A stretch of DNA of 64,000 nucleotides. It comes from Paramecium sonneborni. Lineage: Eukaryota; Ciliophora; Oligohymenophorea; Peniculida; Parameciidae. The notes under the pieces were generated by a model that ran no database searches, was not told the DNA's origin, and saw nothing but the letters and a program-made list of their open reading frames with translations. Made by a program: the position numbers and the translations under genes. Below are positions 35,446-47,889 of the stretch, piece after piece. Every line of letters starts with the position of its first letter. Position 1 is the first letter of the stretch. The DNA lies in assembly GCA_905182985.1 (NCBI GenBank), contig CAJJDN010000020.1, positions 496,441 through 560,440 of the forward strand, in the 5' to 3' direction.

Positions 35446-38317
35446 TCACTTAAGACACTCTTATGATATAAGACTATTGTATGCTTGAGTACCTGGCAAT
35501 CCTTCATCAATTATTTTGACATATAAATTGTCTTTGGATAATTCAAATTAATTTTCTAATTTATCTTTCAACAATTCCTCAATTTATTTAGATTAAATAG
35601 ATTTTATATCTTTCTTTAAAATAGTTTTACCAAATTAAGATAATCGATATAATTTACTTCTGAGATAGACATATTATAATTCAAAATGATCTTCTAACAT
35701 TTTATAATTTCTTTTAATTCTATCAGGAGTAACACTTAGAATTTATGGATTATAATTAACTTCTAAAACCCAAACATCTAAATTATCATCAAGTAAAAAA
35801 TCAACAGCAAAGAATTCCCCAAAACTAAAATTATAAATATTAAATACGTGCTATCTCTAGCAAAAGAATGATAAGTAGCTTTAGTCATATGAATTAAAGA
35901 TCTATGAATTTTTGGATATAGATAACTTTATAACCATCCTTTCTTAGCTCTTCCCTATTTGATTAATAAATCCTCCAAACCCTCTAAATACCAATCAATA
36001 AAGAATTCTTCATCTTCAATTTCATCATCATCTTTATCACTTTTTACTAAATTTTTCACAATTGCTGTATTACATACATGAGCTCCTTTTTCAGTAGAAT
36101 GAACACTAAATGGTTTTGCACATCTTTTAATTAATGCTCTTGATTAAAAATTATTAATTAAATTACCTTGAATATGAATATGCAATAACTGGTTTAGTTG
36201 ATATGATAGTATAATAAATTCTAAATTCTATTTTATGTCCTTTATATAAGAATGGATTAGATATGTATCTCTGAGCAATTACTTGAGTAGATATTTTTCC
36301 GCATTCTTCACCATGATTGTATTATTAAAATAATTCATTTGTCTCATTTTCAAATAATACAGTAATGCCTTCTCCTCTATGTTAATTAGTTTTTAAAATA
36401 TATTAAGGCCCATATTTTTAGAATCTCTTTTAATATTCATCAGTTTTGAATGTTTCAAAGAATGCCTTACAATCATTTTCATTATTCAATCTATATGTTT
36501 CAGGAATAAAAGAGGCATTCCTCTTACATTCTTGATTAGTAATATTTTTTTTATCGAAATCTCTAACATATTTCATAAAATTGTCAATTAATTAATTTTT
36601 TGTAGCTANTAAGACACTCTTATGATATAAGACTATTGTATGCTTGAGTACCTGGCAATCCTTCATCAATTATTTTGACATATAAATTGTCTTTGGATAA
36701 TTCAAATTAATTTTCTAATTTATCTTTCAACAATTCCTCAATTTATTTAGATTAAATAGATTTTATATCTTTCTTTAAAATAGTTTTACCAAATTAAGAT
36801 AATCGATATAATTTACTTCTGAGATAGACATATTATAATTCAAAATGATCTTCTAACATTTTATAATTTCTTTTAATTCTATCAGGAGTAACACTTAGAA
36901 TTTATGGATTATAATTAACTTCTAAAACCCAAACATCTAAATTATCATCAAGTAAAAAATCAACAGCAAAGAATTCCCCAAAACTAAAATTATAAATATT
37001 AAATACGTGCTATCTCTAGCAAAAGAATGATAAGTAGCTTTAGTCATATGAATTAAAGATCTATGAATTTTTGGATATAGATAACTTTATAACCATCCTT
37101 TCTTAGCTCTTCCCTATTTGATTAATAAATCCTCCAAACCCTCTAAATACCAATCAATAAAGAATTCTTCATCTTCAATTTCATCATCATCTTTATCACT
37201 TTTTACTAAATTTTTCACAATTGCTGTATTACATACATGAGCTCCTTTTTCAGTAGAATGAACACTAAATGGTTTTGCACATCTTTTAATTAATGCTCTT
37301 GATTAAAAATTATTAATTAAATTACCTTGAATATGAATATGCAATAACTGGTTTAGTTGATATGATAGTATAATAAATTCTAAATTCTATTTTATGTCCT
37401 TTATATAAGAATGGATTAGATATGTATCTCTGAGCAATTACTTGAGTAGATATTTTTCCGCATTCTTCACCATGATTGTATTATTAAAATAATTCATTTG
37501 TCTCATTTTCAAATAATACAGTAATGCCTTCTCCTCTATGTTAATTAGTTTTTAAAATATATTAAGGCCCATATTTTTAGAATCTCTTTTAATATTCATC
37601 AGTTTTGAATGTTTCAAAGAATGCCTTACAATCATTTTCATTATTCAATCTATATGTTTCAGGAATAAAAGAGGCATTCCTCTTACATTCTTGATTAGTA
37701 ATATTTTTTTTATCGAAATCTCTAACATATTTCATAAAATTGTCAATTAATTAATTTTTTGTAGCTACAGTATTCTTTCCTGGAATATGACTGTATTTTT
37801 ATAAAACACATCCTAATCCCTTTCCCCAAACATAATTATTATATAATGATGAAACTGTTGTATAAATAAATCCAAGTTAAAGTGGTAATTAATTCTCATA
37901 TTTATATGAAGCAACCTTTGATGCACTTACTTTATCTAATACTGCAAATGTTCTATCTAAAGTTATCTTTTTTGGTAAATTTGTAGGAGGATAATCTCTC
38001 CATACATAATAATCTTGTAATACTATATCTGGGTGTACCATTTTATATGAATCACTCTTTTTACAATACAAAGGAGATTCGGCTACATTATAACGAGATT
38101 ACTAATTCATACTAATATATTCTTTTACATTATATTCTGGCTTAAATGCTGAATTCTTTGTGAATGTTTATTTTCTAATTTAATATACTTCTCCAAAGAA
38201 ATTCTCCCAAAAGTTTAGTACTTATTATTCTTAATTTTATAACGCCTTTGTATTTGAATATAATAACACTATTATCAATGGTGCTAATATTCCTTTTATT
38301 ATAAATCCTATTATCAT
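35446..38317 (-). CDS. Tubulin-tyrosine-ligase-family enzyme (TTL/TTLL) with N-terminal anchor
   Basis: Collapsing the N-flanked 1158-bp duplication inside this gene and removing introns of 28 and 23 nt gives exactly 554 codons (553 aa). A hydrophobic N-terminus (MIIGFIIKGILAPLIIVLLY) is a signal anchor or signal peptide. The body has TTL-fold features: GPQYILKTNQHRGEGITVLF (nucleotide-binding loop), QVIAQRYISNPFLYKGHKIE followed by FRIYYTI, and FFAVDFLLDDNLDVWVLEVN followed by YNP (metal-binding Glu-x-Asn). TTLL enzymes add Tyr, Glu or Gly to tubulin or other proteins; the substrate cannot be told here. A membrane or secretory N-terminus is unusual for a cytoplasmic tubulin modifier. Confidence 0.85.
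35451..36608. repeat. First copy of a 1158-bp exact direct repeat in the TTL gene
   Basis: Identical to 36610-37767, separated by one N at 36609. It carries the C-terminal two thirds of the TTL gene and is joined on its left to the true stop codon (35446). Confidence 0.95.
36610..37767. repeat. Second copy of the 1158-bp repeat in the TTL gene
   Basis: Identical to 35451-36608. It joins on its right to the unique 5' part of the TTL gene. Each copy contains both introns. One copy plus both flanks yields an intact gene, so the duplication is best read as unmerged contig ends. Confidence 0.95.
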
Positions 38318-38499
38318 TAAATTAATTAATTTCTTATTTTCTTTTATATTTATTCTAAACAAAAAAAAAACGAATTTTAATTCACTTTTTCTTTTTCATT
38401 CATTCGAACTTCATTTCTATTTCAGTTATTTTTATTATTATATTTCTTAATTTAAAAGTTTAATTCCCATTAAAGATATTTTAATAATTAATACAATTT

Positions 38500-38967
38500 A
38501 TGGACTCAAACTTTTTTGAAGATGAGTAATTCAATAATAATACTTGGGATGAATACTCTGACTAAATGGTTTGTCCATCACCTCTTTTGCTTGGGCATCC
38601 AAAAATTAAAAAGTTTAATGACCAAGATGAACTTTCAATCATTCATCTATAATATCATACTGATACAATGGATGATGATTATAGTCAACTAAACTAACCT
38701 TCTTCAACCAATTAAACTCCTATCAAAAAAAAACTTACCAAGAATCATAAGAGAACTTCTCTTAAAAAAAATAAGAATCACTCTTCCGTAAACTCAGCAC
38801 TTAGTGACTTTGTTTCCTATGTCAATCTTACAGAAGATAATACTACACAATAAATTCATTATTGTTAATAAATGAAACAACTTATTGATAATCTAGAAGG
38901 AATCCTTTCAACTATCAAATCACAAATTTTAAACTAGTACCAAAAGTAAATAAATTAGAAAAATTGA
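38500..38967 (+). CDS. Small acidic/basic hypothetical protein
   Basis: 155 aa, no intron, MDSNFFEDEQFNNNTWDEYS. Acidic N-terminus, a basic middle (KKKLTKNHKRTSLKKNKNHS) and a helical C-terminus (QMKQLIDNLEGILSTIKSQI). The order acid, basic patch, helix is shared with the gene at 39733. The basic patch could be a nuclear signal. Family unknown. Confidence 0.65.
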
Positions 38968-39732
38968 TCTTTTTCATTTTTCAATCAATTTATACATCTT
39001 TTCTATTATTATTTAAATTCTTCAAACTTCTTGCTTAATAATCATCAGTAATAATATCAAAAAAAAATATTATATGTTAAGTATATATCAAATATAAAAA
39101 TAAATTATTTATTTGAACTCTCTTATCATGTTTCTTAGAAATTTATTCATAATTTAAAGCACCACTCTAACTCCATTAGAAAATTTGCAAATTTTAAAAC
39201 AGAAATTTATTTAATAAATTCTTATAATACAAAAGGAATCAAACAAAAATTTAATTAAATTCAGAATTCAAAATTCTTTTTTTAATTATCACTAAATATT
39301 CAATATAACTATAGAAAGAATAAAAACATTATATCTCTCACAAATAAACACTTGGTCTCTTTTTAATAATATCCTCACATTTATTATATTCTTTTCTTTA
39401 AATCATATTATGTTATTAATATATATATCAATAATAATGACGTCATTTTATTAACAAATTACACGTTTTAAAAACATTAAATCAGAAAGACTCTTAAAAT
39501 TTATTATTGTTTACCAAAATCAACTACATAATTTCTATAAATTATTAATCTATAAGTTTAAATAATTAATTTATGAAATTTAAAGATATTTTCTCCTACT
39601 AAAGGTTAAGTATTTTCTGTTTATAAAAAGAATAAACAATATTGTATAATTTTGAACTTTAAAACTTGTTTCATAAGCCCAAATTAAATATCTTTTCAAA
39701 TAATAATTTATATAGTTTAATAAACTCTTTCA
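38968..39732. other. Spacer between two related small genes
   Basis: About 0.76 kb of AT-rich DNA with no supported ORF. Confidence 0.45.
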
Positions 39733-40191
39733 ATGGACTTAAGTGCTTTTCTTTTCGACAATTTACCTTAACCCTAGGAAAATTATGAATAGATTTAAGA
39801 TGATTGTCATCAATACTTATCTAAATTGAATTACAATAAATCTTTATTTAGAATTTAAAGTCCTGAACTATCTATTCAAGATGATTGTTTATCTAATGTA
39901 AATGATTAATCATTTGAAATTGGTTTAGGGGAACTTAAACTTTCTCATGAATTGAAGAATGAAATAACTGAGAATGACATTAAGAGTTTTCCAAAAAAAG
40001 CATAGAAGACCTAGAAACTAAATAAGAAAAGAAAACGTTAAAATGGACCTCTTTCAGAATAAGAATTTATTGATATTATGAAAAAACTAGATCAATGTCA
40101 GTAGGTGATGAATATGATTGATAATATGAGCCTTGTTTTGAATAGATTTAAATGTTAGCTGTAACAACAGCGATTTGAAAGGATTTAATGA
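39733..40191 (+). CDS. Small hypothetical protein, probable relative of 38500 gene
   Basis: 152 aa, no intron, MDLSAFLFDNLPQPQENYEQ. It has an acidic first half, a basic patch (KKAQKTQKLNKKRKRQNG) and a C-terminal helix (FIDIMKKLDQCQQVMNMIDN), the same plan and length as the gene at 38500 on the same strand. Direct identity is low, so common origin is inferred from layout and position. Family unknown. Confidence 0.62.
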
Positions 40192-40521
40192 TCAGGTTGT
40201 GATTTATTTTTTAAAATCATCTATAATTTTGTTGTATTCAAGACAGTTTATTCACACATATATAAAAATAATCTTATTAATGAATAAAAATATAAATCAT
40301 ATATCAATTATTATCAAATGAACCTGAAAAGGATTGTTAAAAGACCATAGATGATGATAGATACTATAAATAAATTGATTGGTGATGCAAATTTTCTAGG
40401 CCATTGAGTCTATGGAAAATCACTTTAAGGAATTCCTTTTAATTTATCAAATCCTAAACTCAAATACCACATAATAATAAAAAAAACATAAATTTCGAAA
40501 TCTCTTAAGGGAGCCTTCCAT
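40192..40521. other. Short spacer between convergent genes
   Basis: 330 bp without a supported ORF. Confidence 0.45.
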
Positions 40522-42537
40522 TCATTAATTATACTAATTATATATATTAAATATTTACATTCTAGATTTCGATAATCGTCCTATGTTTTTCTAAGGACTC
40601 ATATTTTTTATTGGAATTACATTTATTTTTGCTGTTTAAATATTAAATTATTAACTTAAATATTCTATAATTTTATCATTTTTTAGATTTTTCTTTTATT
40701 GATATGACTTCAATAATTTTATTGTTTAAAACACATAATTATGAATATTTTCATTTTATTTAATTAAGAATTCTTCTTCATTATTATTTTTTACATAAAT
40801 GTCACAAAAATTTTTAACTTCAGAATAAGCTGGTATTTAAAATGGTTTCTAATTTAAAAACTTTAATGAATCACAAAAGATTGAATTTTAATCATTAGAG
40901 TATAAAAATGAAAACAAATCGATCAATCCTTAATATTCTGAATCATTAATATAGTTCAAATTGTTTAAACATTAAAAAATAGTAATTAGTAATTTTGTAT
41001 AAAAAGGATAATAGAGTCTTATAGAATTTTTCATTTAATTTCTTTATGCTTCTGATTCTCTAGAATGATAATCCATTTAACTTTCATATATACTAAATCT
41101 TTATTCTAACATATTTGGTTTGAATTCTTTAAATAAAATAGCTTAAGGATAATCTCCAAATTTATTTTTAAACAATTAATAAATAGGATATAATTCATTT
41201 ATAATAAATTTTGTTAATGGATTATAAATTTTATAGGAAATATCTCTTTTTTTTTAAATTTGGCTCAAAATTACATTCTAGGATGCAACACAAGATTAGA
41301 GTGCTTAATCAAACATTAAAACTTAATTATAAATGCATGTTTCATATTTTACAAATTACCATCTTAGAAATATCACATAAGTTGCTATATGTGAATATAA
41401 AGTAATTTAATTACATTATCTCTCATTTGGATAAGTTTCAAAAGAATATTAAAAAAACTTATATAACCCTTACTAGTAAGTTATTTATTATTTTTATCTT
41501 CCACATTCAAAAAAAAAACTTCTATTTTAATATATAAATTAACTATTCTTAATAAAAATATCAGAATTTTTTAAAAATGGTTTGAATTACTAATAAATCG
41601 TTTCTAAATCAGATCCATACAATGAATTAAAATAAATTGTTAAATAAATTAACATAATTTGCGTATCCAAAACAATGCTACTTGGCTTAATTTTGTATAA
41701 TAATTTCTATTAATCGATAGTTAAATTTAATTCAAATAATTTAGTAACGAACAAGTGTTCATATAATGAATATTCTTATAATAGAATAATCATCTATTGA
41801 AAAGTAAATATTGCTAATTATTTGTTTGAATGGCTTAAGATTTGATTATTTTATCTAATTTTTGTATACATATATTCTAAAATTCTTCTAACAATAACTA
41901 AATATGGATTTGAAGTAAGTTATTTCAATAAGGAATCCTTTGTGTTAAATTTTTTTTTGAATTTATTAAACGCACAATCTAATAATTTTTAATTATTATC
42001 TGTAACATATAAAGCACTATCTTTAAAATTAATGGCGCCATTTAATAAATAAATCCAAAACATCATTTTTGCACTAACACAAAATTTTAGTTATTTTTTT
42101 TCAACTAAAATATTCTCTTAAAATATATCTTAAAATGTTTAAAATTATTAATTCATATTAGCAATAGATGGGTCCTTAAAATATAGTTAAATATGTGCTG
42201 GTAACACATCTATTTAAACAGGAAAATAAGGATGTTCAGAGGGTAATGATTAATAAAATGACATTTCATTTGGAGAAAGAATATTCAATAATTTTATGAA
42301 GAAAAATGTATCTTCGACTGAGCCATATCTTTATTGAGTTGTACAAAAACTATTGTTCAAAATACCATTTTATTTGAATATAAGTTCATATACATTTTGT
42401 TAACATCTTAAAAATTCTTATCCATATGAGTATTCTTTTTAATTTATAAGTTCATAACTGACATTCTATAACCAAGACAGAAATTCACTAATTGTTGCTT
42501 TTTATGCATATTTTAATTCATCTTCAAATTTGTTCAT
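40522..42537 (-). CDS. Large hypothetical protein
   Basis: 671 aa in one uninterrupted frame with no intron. Starts MNKFEDELKYAQKATISEFL. Rich in Gln, Asn, Phe and Tyr, with many short helix-like stretches (DTFFFIKLLNILSPNEMSFY, CVSAKMMFWIYLLNGAINFK, NEKMKNSIRLYYPFYT type). No signal peptide and no clear membrane segment; no recognised domain. Its start codon is only 8 bp from that of the divergent gene at 42546. Confidence 0.72.
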
Positions 42538-42545
42538 AATTATTT

Positions 42546-43145
42546 ATGTAATAAAATTAATTAGTATAAACTGAATAAAACCAGCTATAATAAACCTAAT
42601 CAGATTATGAACATTTATCTCCTAAATATGCTAAATAAAGTTAAATAATTGCATCTGTAAAAAAATAAAAATAACTAATAACCAAAAAATTACAATAAGT
42701 TCATCGCAATTAAAAATTTTTTACAGAATTTAATTTGATATCTCATTAACCAACATAGAAACTCATTTCTAGTCCAATAGAGGGTAGAGCTTTATTGAAT
42801 AATTTAATATTTCCAAGCAATTCAAAAATGATATTAAATCTTATAGATTTAAGATAGGATCAAAATTATCAAAAGGAAGATTAATTTTTTAATAGAAAAA
42901 GATTGTTTGCCTAATCAAATCAAGAATTAAAAATTAGAAATAATGAATTCAAACCAAAACCCTAAAATACTAAAATTCAAACAAATAAATTGACCAAAAT
43001 TTGTTAACAAGATAAAAACATATCATAATAATTTAGACGAAGTAGATATATATCTATGCAGATGTCTAGTTCATAATGTTATTTATCAATAACTGGAGCT
43101 TAAAGTGTTGTAACTAGTAGGGATGTTACACCAAAAAAAAAATGA
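42546..43145 (+). CDS. Hypothetical Gln/Lys-rich protein
   Basis: 199 aa, no intron. Starts MQQNQLVQTEQNQLQQTQSD. Mostly polar, with SPKYAKQSQIIASVKKQKQL, then TQKLISSPIEGRALLNNLIF, and a Ser/Thr-rich end (SITGAQSVVTSRDVTPKKK). Predicted to be disordered. It is divergent from the 671-aa gene with an 8-bp gap between start codons. A downstream in-frame ATG (MILNLIDLRQDQ) could serve as an alternative start, widening the gap. Confidence 0.65.
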
Positions 43146-43726
43146 GTAATCCCACTTAATCTTATTAAAATTATTTAAGATTATCAAAAAAAATATATAT
43201 ATGATTTTTTTTTCTTTGTCTAAATGATACCTCAATTTCTAAAAGTAAAAATAGAAAAATTAATTTTTATTTTTAATAAAACTATTATTTAGTATTAATT
43301 ACAAATTGTTAATAAACTGAACATGCATATTTTAGATTAGTTTTAGTTATTAACAAGGATTTTAATTAATTCAGATAAATATATAGTTAAAGGCAAATAA
43401 TTTTAGTGACTTCATAATATAATTATTTTTAAAAATTAAAATTTTTTTAGTATCTGTTGTTGAAAGAAATTTATTTTTTGATATTTAAAAATAATTAATA
43501 TAGTTCGCAAGATGGGATAGAATATGATGGTGTATATAAAGGATACTGGATTTATGAAAAAATAATATGGAAATTGAATGATAATATATTTAGATGGTAA
43601 AAAGAAGATTATGAGAATGAAAAAATGATTAATTAATTTATTTTATTGAAAGCAATCAAGAATATTAAAATAATAAATTTGAATATGATTTTTTGATAAC
43701 AGGAAGATTTTTATTTATATTTGATT
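43146..43726. pseudogene. Gene remnant without a start codon
   Basis: Around 43450-43695 the plus strand holds an open frame with strongly protein-like sequence (SSQDGIEYDGVYKGYWIYEK, LNDNIFRWQKEDYENEKM) ending at TGA. It has no ATG and is broken upstream. The DG-x-Y-x-G-x-W pattern resembles short beta-sheet repeats common in ciliate proteins. Probably the relic of a larger gene. Confidence 0.35.
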
Positions 43727-45387
43727 TCACTTTATGGTTTTATTGACTTAACTTTTTATATTTTCATAATTTTAAATAATTATGCTTAGCTTTTGATTCA
43801 TTTGTTTATAACCGAATTCTGCTTGAACTGTTTTAATTAATTTTTACAAAGAACTATTAGGTAATTATTTTCCTTAATAAAGTATTTGAAGTCTTTAAAT
43901 TTCAAATTCTTCTAATTCATTAATTTGATTATCCAAATTATTTATTTAGAGTGATTGATTAGATAATTTTTAGCTTAAATTGTCTTAATTTAAATCATTT
44001 TATTATTATAATTCCAATGATTTTAAAGTGTATTTTTATTTTTTCATATTTTGAATAGTGTTCATAACTTAAAAAAGTTTTTTCTCATAATTAACTCTGT
44101 TTCCTTGATTTTATTATAATTTGATTTAGTTTTCTTTAATTTGCAATTTTAGATAATCGTTATTAATTTCTAATTTAGCCTTTTATATAAGAAAGGCTCT
44201 TGATTAATTATCGAGATAGCATGGGAAATCAGCTTAGGTCACACTTTCATTAATTTACATTAATAGTTTAACAATAATTATGATAGATCCTGAAATTCTA
44301 TGTATGATAAGTATATAAGTTACTGAATTTCTTCACTTTGTAAGACTGATTTTAAAAACTCTGCCAAATCTTATTTGATTTATTTTTTATTATATTTTAT
44401 ATCTTGTAACATTTCTTCTTCTTTTTTTAATTAGGTCTGATTAAATTATAATTATTATTAATATTCCATATAAAATGTTTTGATTCTAGCTAATTCCATT
44501 TATTCATTTTAATCTATAGCCTAAAAATATTATTATTTATCCCATTTTTTATTAGGATGAAGTTTATCTTCTTAATTGAATGCTAATTGTCTTTATTTAA
44601 TATATTTAGATTTAATTTGATCAATTTCATCACCTAATTTGATTACATGATCTCTTAATTTACAATTTTCCATTCTTAATTTTTATAAATTGATTTAATA
44701 TTAATAAATTTCTTAGCTAAATAATTTAATTTAATTTAATCTGCCTTCAATAATATAATTGAAATTAAATTATTATCTTTCTAAATTTCTATGTTCTTCC
44801 TTATTAATAGTGATTTGTGCTTATGATTATCTAATTTAATTAGCAACAGCATGATAATCAACAATTTGATTTACACTTTTAAACATTGAAGAGAGATTCT
44901 TAAAACTTTGAAATACATTGGTTGTTGAATTATTTAATTCATGTTATGAGACAACTCTTTTTTATCTCATTTTATTGAATAAGATTTAATTGACAAGTTT
45001 TTAATTTGTTTGTTTTGATATTTTTTCAGCAGTTCCATGTATTTTATTTTCAATTAAAATTTCTTTTTTATCAGAATGATAAATTTAGAATATATTATGT
45101 ATTAATTTAGTATTAATAGTAGGACTAGGAAAATGTGGATTATGATCAACTTCATCTTCAGCCATTTTACCTTATTAAAGCATTTGTTATAAATTAAAGT
45201 TTTTTTAATGTTTCTTAGCTTTAAAGTAATTAAGATTAATAACTTCCATTTTTTCATCTTCTGATTGATTATCTTCTTCATCTGAATTTTACTTAAATAT
45301 CATAGACTTTTTTTTGAGTGGTGAACGTATTTACTTTTGACTAAGTTATTTGCTACCTACATAAAGAGAAGTAGATTTAGTATTCAT
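43727..45387 (-). CDS. Long coiled-coil protein
   Basis: 544 aa after removing one 26-nt intron; exact codon multiple. Starts MNTKSTSLYVGSKQLSQKQI. A ~90-residue N-terminal region with Ser and acidic clusters (QNSDEEDNQSEDEKMEV) is followed by coiled coil almost to the end (LRMENCKLRDHVIKLGDEID, QKYTLKSLELQQQNDLNQDN). Probably structural, perhaps basal-body, ciliary or cortical; no specific family. Divergent from the sorting nexin with 32 bp between starts. Confidence 0.72.
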
Positions 45388-45419
45388 AATTTTATTTTTT
45401 TATTTTATAATATAAGAAA

Positions 45420-46776
45420 ATGAACTTATTAGAGGATTTAGAAAATAATGGAACTTAATAAATGGATTTAATTAATTTTGAGTATGATAGATATAATGAA
45501 TAGTCATTAAGCTAATGTAATTCCAAATGTAGATTTTTATAATGCAATTGTGGTGAATGAATTTATGAATAATCGGATTATAGAGGTGAAAGATGGAGAA
45601 GTAGTTAAAGAAGGATATATAACTAAATATAAATTATATTTAGTAAGAACAAAAAAATAAGGAGGAGAATGGGAAACAGAAGTATCAAGGAGATTTAGTG
45701 ATTTTGAATGGTTATATTAGGAATTGATAAATAAATATGGTGGATATATTATTCCTGCTATTCCTGAAAAGCATTTACTTACTAAAGTCAATTTGGCTAG
45801 TTATGAGGTATGTTATTGATATTTAAAATTTAAATAAATAGTTCTCAGAAAAAAGAAGGAAAGATCTTTAATAGTTTCTTTAAAGAATACTTAATCACCA
45901 TCATCTTCGATATGTACCAGAGTTAAGAATATTTATTGAAGACAAAGAAAAAGTAGTTCAAAAATTATTTATTAGTTTATATCTCTTTTGAAAGGAGAAT
46001 TAGAATAAAATAAAACTATTGAATAAAAATGTGATAATCTATTATAATCAGTTAAGACTTTATGGCATAGTAGTACTATAACAGCTAAAGGTTAAGATCC
46101 TTCCAAAATGTTTGATGGAAGTGAAAAAGACTTAACTTATGATGAAACACTTCTCTTATCTTTCTCTATGAAAGGTAATAAATTAAAAACAGTTGTTGAA
46201 GAACATGTCATTACATTAAAAGAAGAAGCAAAAACATTAAATGATTAAAATGAAGCTCTTTATTCTTGGAGTAATTTAAATTTTATTTATTTTAGATGGA
46301 TTAGGATCGGCTAGTGAAGATGATATTTCATAATTTAAATTATTAAAATATAATAATGAAATTAGATAAACTAAAATTAATAGAGAAATTGAAGACATTG
46401 ATAGAAAATTCTTACCAAAACTTTAAAATTCATTGTTTGAAATTGATTGGGCATTGACAGCTTGTAAAAGAAGAAGAAATCTACAATAATAACTATTAAT
46501 TGATCAATAAAGAATTGAATAACTTAAAATGCAATACACAGATAATTCAAGCAGAGTATTTATTTTAAACATTTATAGAGAGATCTAGAAATGGATGTAC
46601 TCAAAACTAAATATCAAAAAAATAAAGACAGAAGTGATAAAATGTCAATTATCATGTAGGATGAACTATTGAATTTTATCACAGAAATGAAACAATAATT
46701 AAAATCTATTATTGAGGAATGGAGATCAATTATGAAGACTTTATCCAAAAATATTATTGAAGAAGATAATGAATGA
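45420..46776 (+). CDS. Sorting nexin (PX-BAR type)
   Basis: 409 aa after removing five introns (22, 34, 23, 25 and 23 nt); exact codon multiple, which strongly supports the model. The PX domain (about residues 35-150) has the phosphoinositide-binding motif SRRFSDFEWLYQELINKYGG followed by IIPAIPEKH and the second conserved half RRKDLQQFLQRILNHHHLRY. The C-terminal ~230 residues are helical and consistent with a BAR domain (FLPKLQNSLFEIDWALTACK). PX-BAR nexins such as SNX1/2/4 sort cargo on endosomes; which subtype this is cannot be decided. Confidence 0.88.
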
Positions 46777-47022
46777 ATTAATTTTATATTATAAATGTCT
46801 CAAAACCTTAATTATTTGAGACTATTTTTATTAATAAATTTTATAAATTTCAATTTTTGTAATGACAACTGAATTAATTAATTGATTTTCAATCATTCAC
46901 ATATAAATATTAAATAATTGTTAAATAATATTGTCATTTATGAAAATATTCATTTAGTTTTTTGATTTTATCAACTTCTAAAAGTTAAATAATTTATTAA
47001 GTTTAATTTAGATTATTATCAT

Positions 47023-47759
47023 ATGGGAAGTAATTGTTCTTAGATAGTTTTAGAAAATAATGTTGTTAAATAAGAATAAAAATATGAAATTAATAATCTA
47101 ATTTAAAATGAAACAACTTATATACCTACATTCTCTACTAAGTTGAAATTAAATGTGAAAATTGATAAAGTTTTGTAACCATGTAAAGTAAATGATTCAG
47201 TTTTAGACATAACAACTGAGAGAAATTAGCAAGAATCATAACAATAGAAGTTTAATTTAAAAAATTACTCAGTTAGTAAATATCAAAAAAATATTTTGAC
47301 AAGAAAATGACAATTAACAAATCGTATAATCCTGGTATAAATATACTTTCAGATTTATGTCCATATGAAGTAGCATCAATACCATAGAAAAAATAAAAAA
47401 AATAAAAAAATGTAGAAGAGTTAGATTAAGATTATGATTAAATGTGTTAAAATGATTTGGATCAATTCAAATTTTAACAACCTGCAGTAATGAAATATAT
47501 TGACAAACGATCACAATAGTATTACAAAATGTAATAATAATGTAATAAATTAATAGCACTACTTTTGAACAAAGAAATCTTAGAAAATGATTTAAAAAAT
47601 ATAGATAAATTAAATGATTATAAATTGTTATATAAAAATGATAAAAATTAAATAATATTGTTTATTATTAAACATTATTAATTTAAACTTTTACAAAATG
47701 AAAAATTTAATGAAATGCTAGAACATAAATTTGAATTCTTATAATTAGTTAAAGATTGA
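47023..47759 (+). CDS. Hypothetical protein with N-myristoylation-type start
   Basis: 234 aa if a 32-nt intron (47272-47303, GTT...AAG, a less typical donor) is removed. The start MGSNCSQIVLENNVVKQEQK has Gly2 and Cys5, a likely dual-lipidation signal for membrane attachment. The rest is polar, Gln/Lys-rich, with a helical C-terminus (NKLIALLLNKEILENDLKNI). If the intron is not used, the ORF stops early and a second ORF begins inside. No family recognised. Confidence 0.58.
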
Positions 47760-47889
47760 TTGATTTGATAGTGATTTTAAAGGATAAAGTAATTGAAATA
47801 AATTATACAAATAAAAGAAGATAGATAAATGGAAGATGTAATTAAATTTGGAATAAATTAAAATTTTAATAAAAATTGATTGTTCATTA

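Noticed and set aside
32328..37767. Biological tandem duplications in 32.3-37.8 kb
   Set aside because: Both repeats are exact, meet at a single N, and the TTL gene becomes intact only when one copy is removed.
41211..41405. 64-codon plus-strand standard-code ORF
   Set aside because: It lies antisense inside the uninterrupted 671-aa minus-strand gene.
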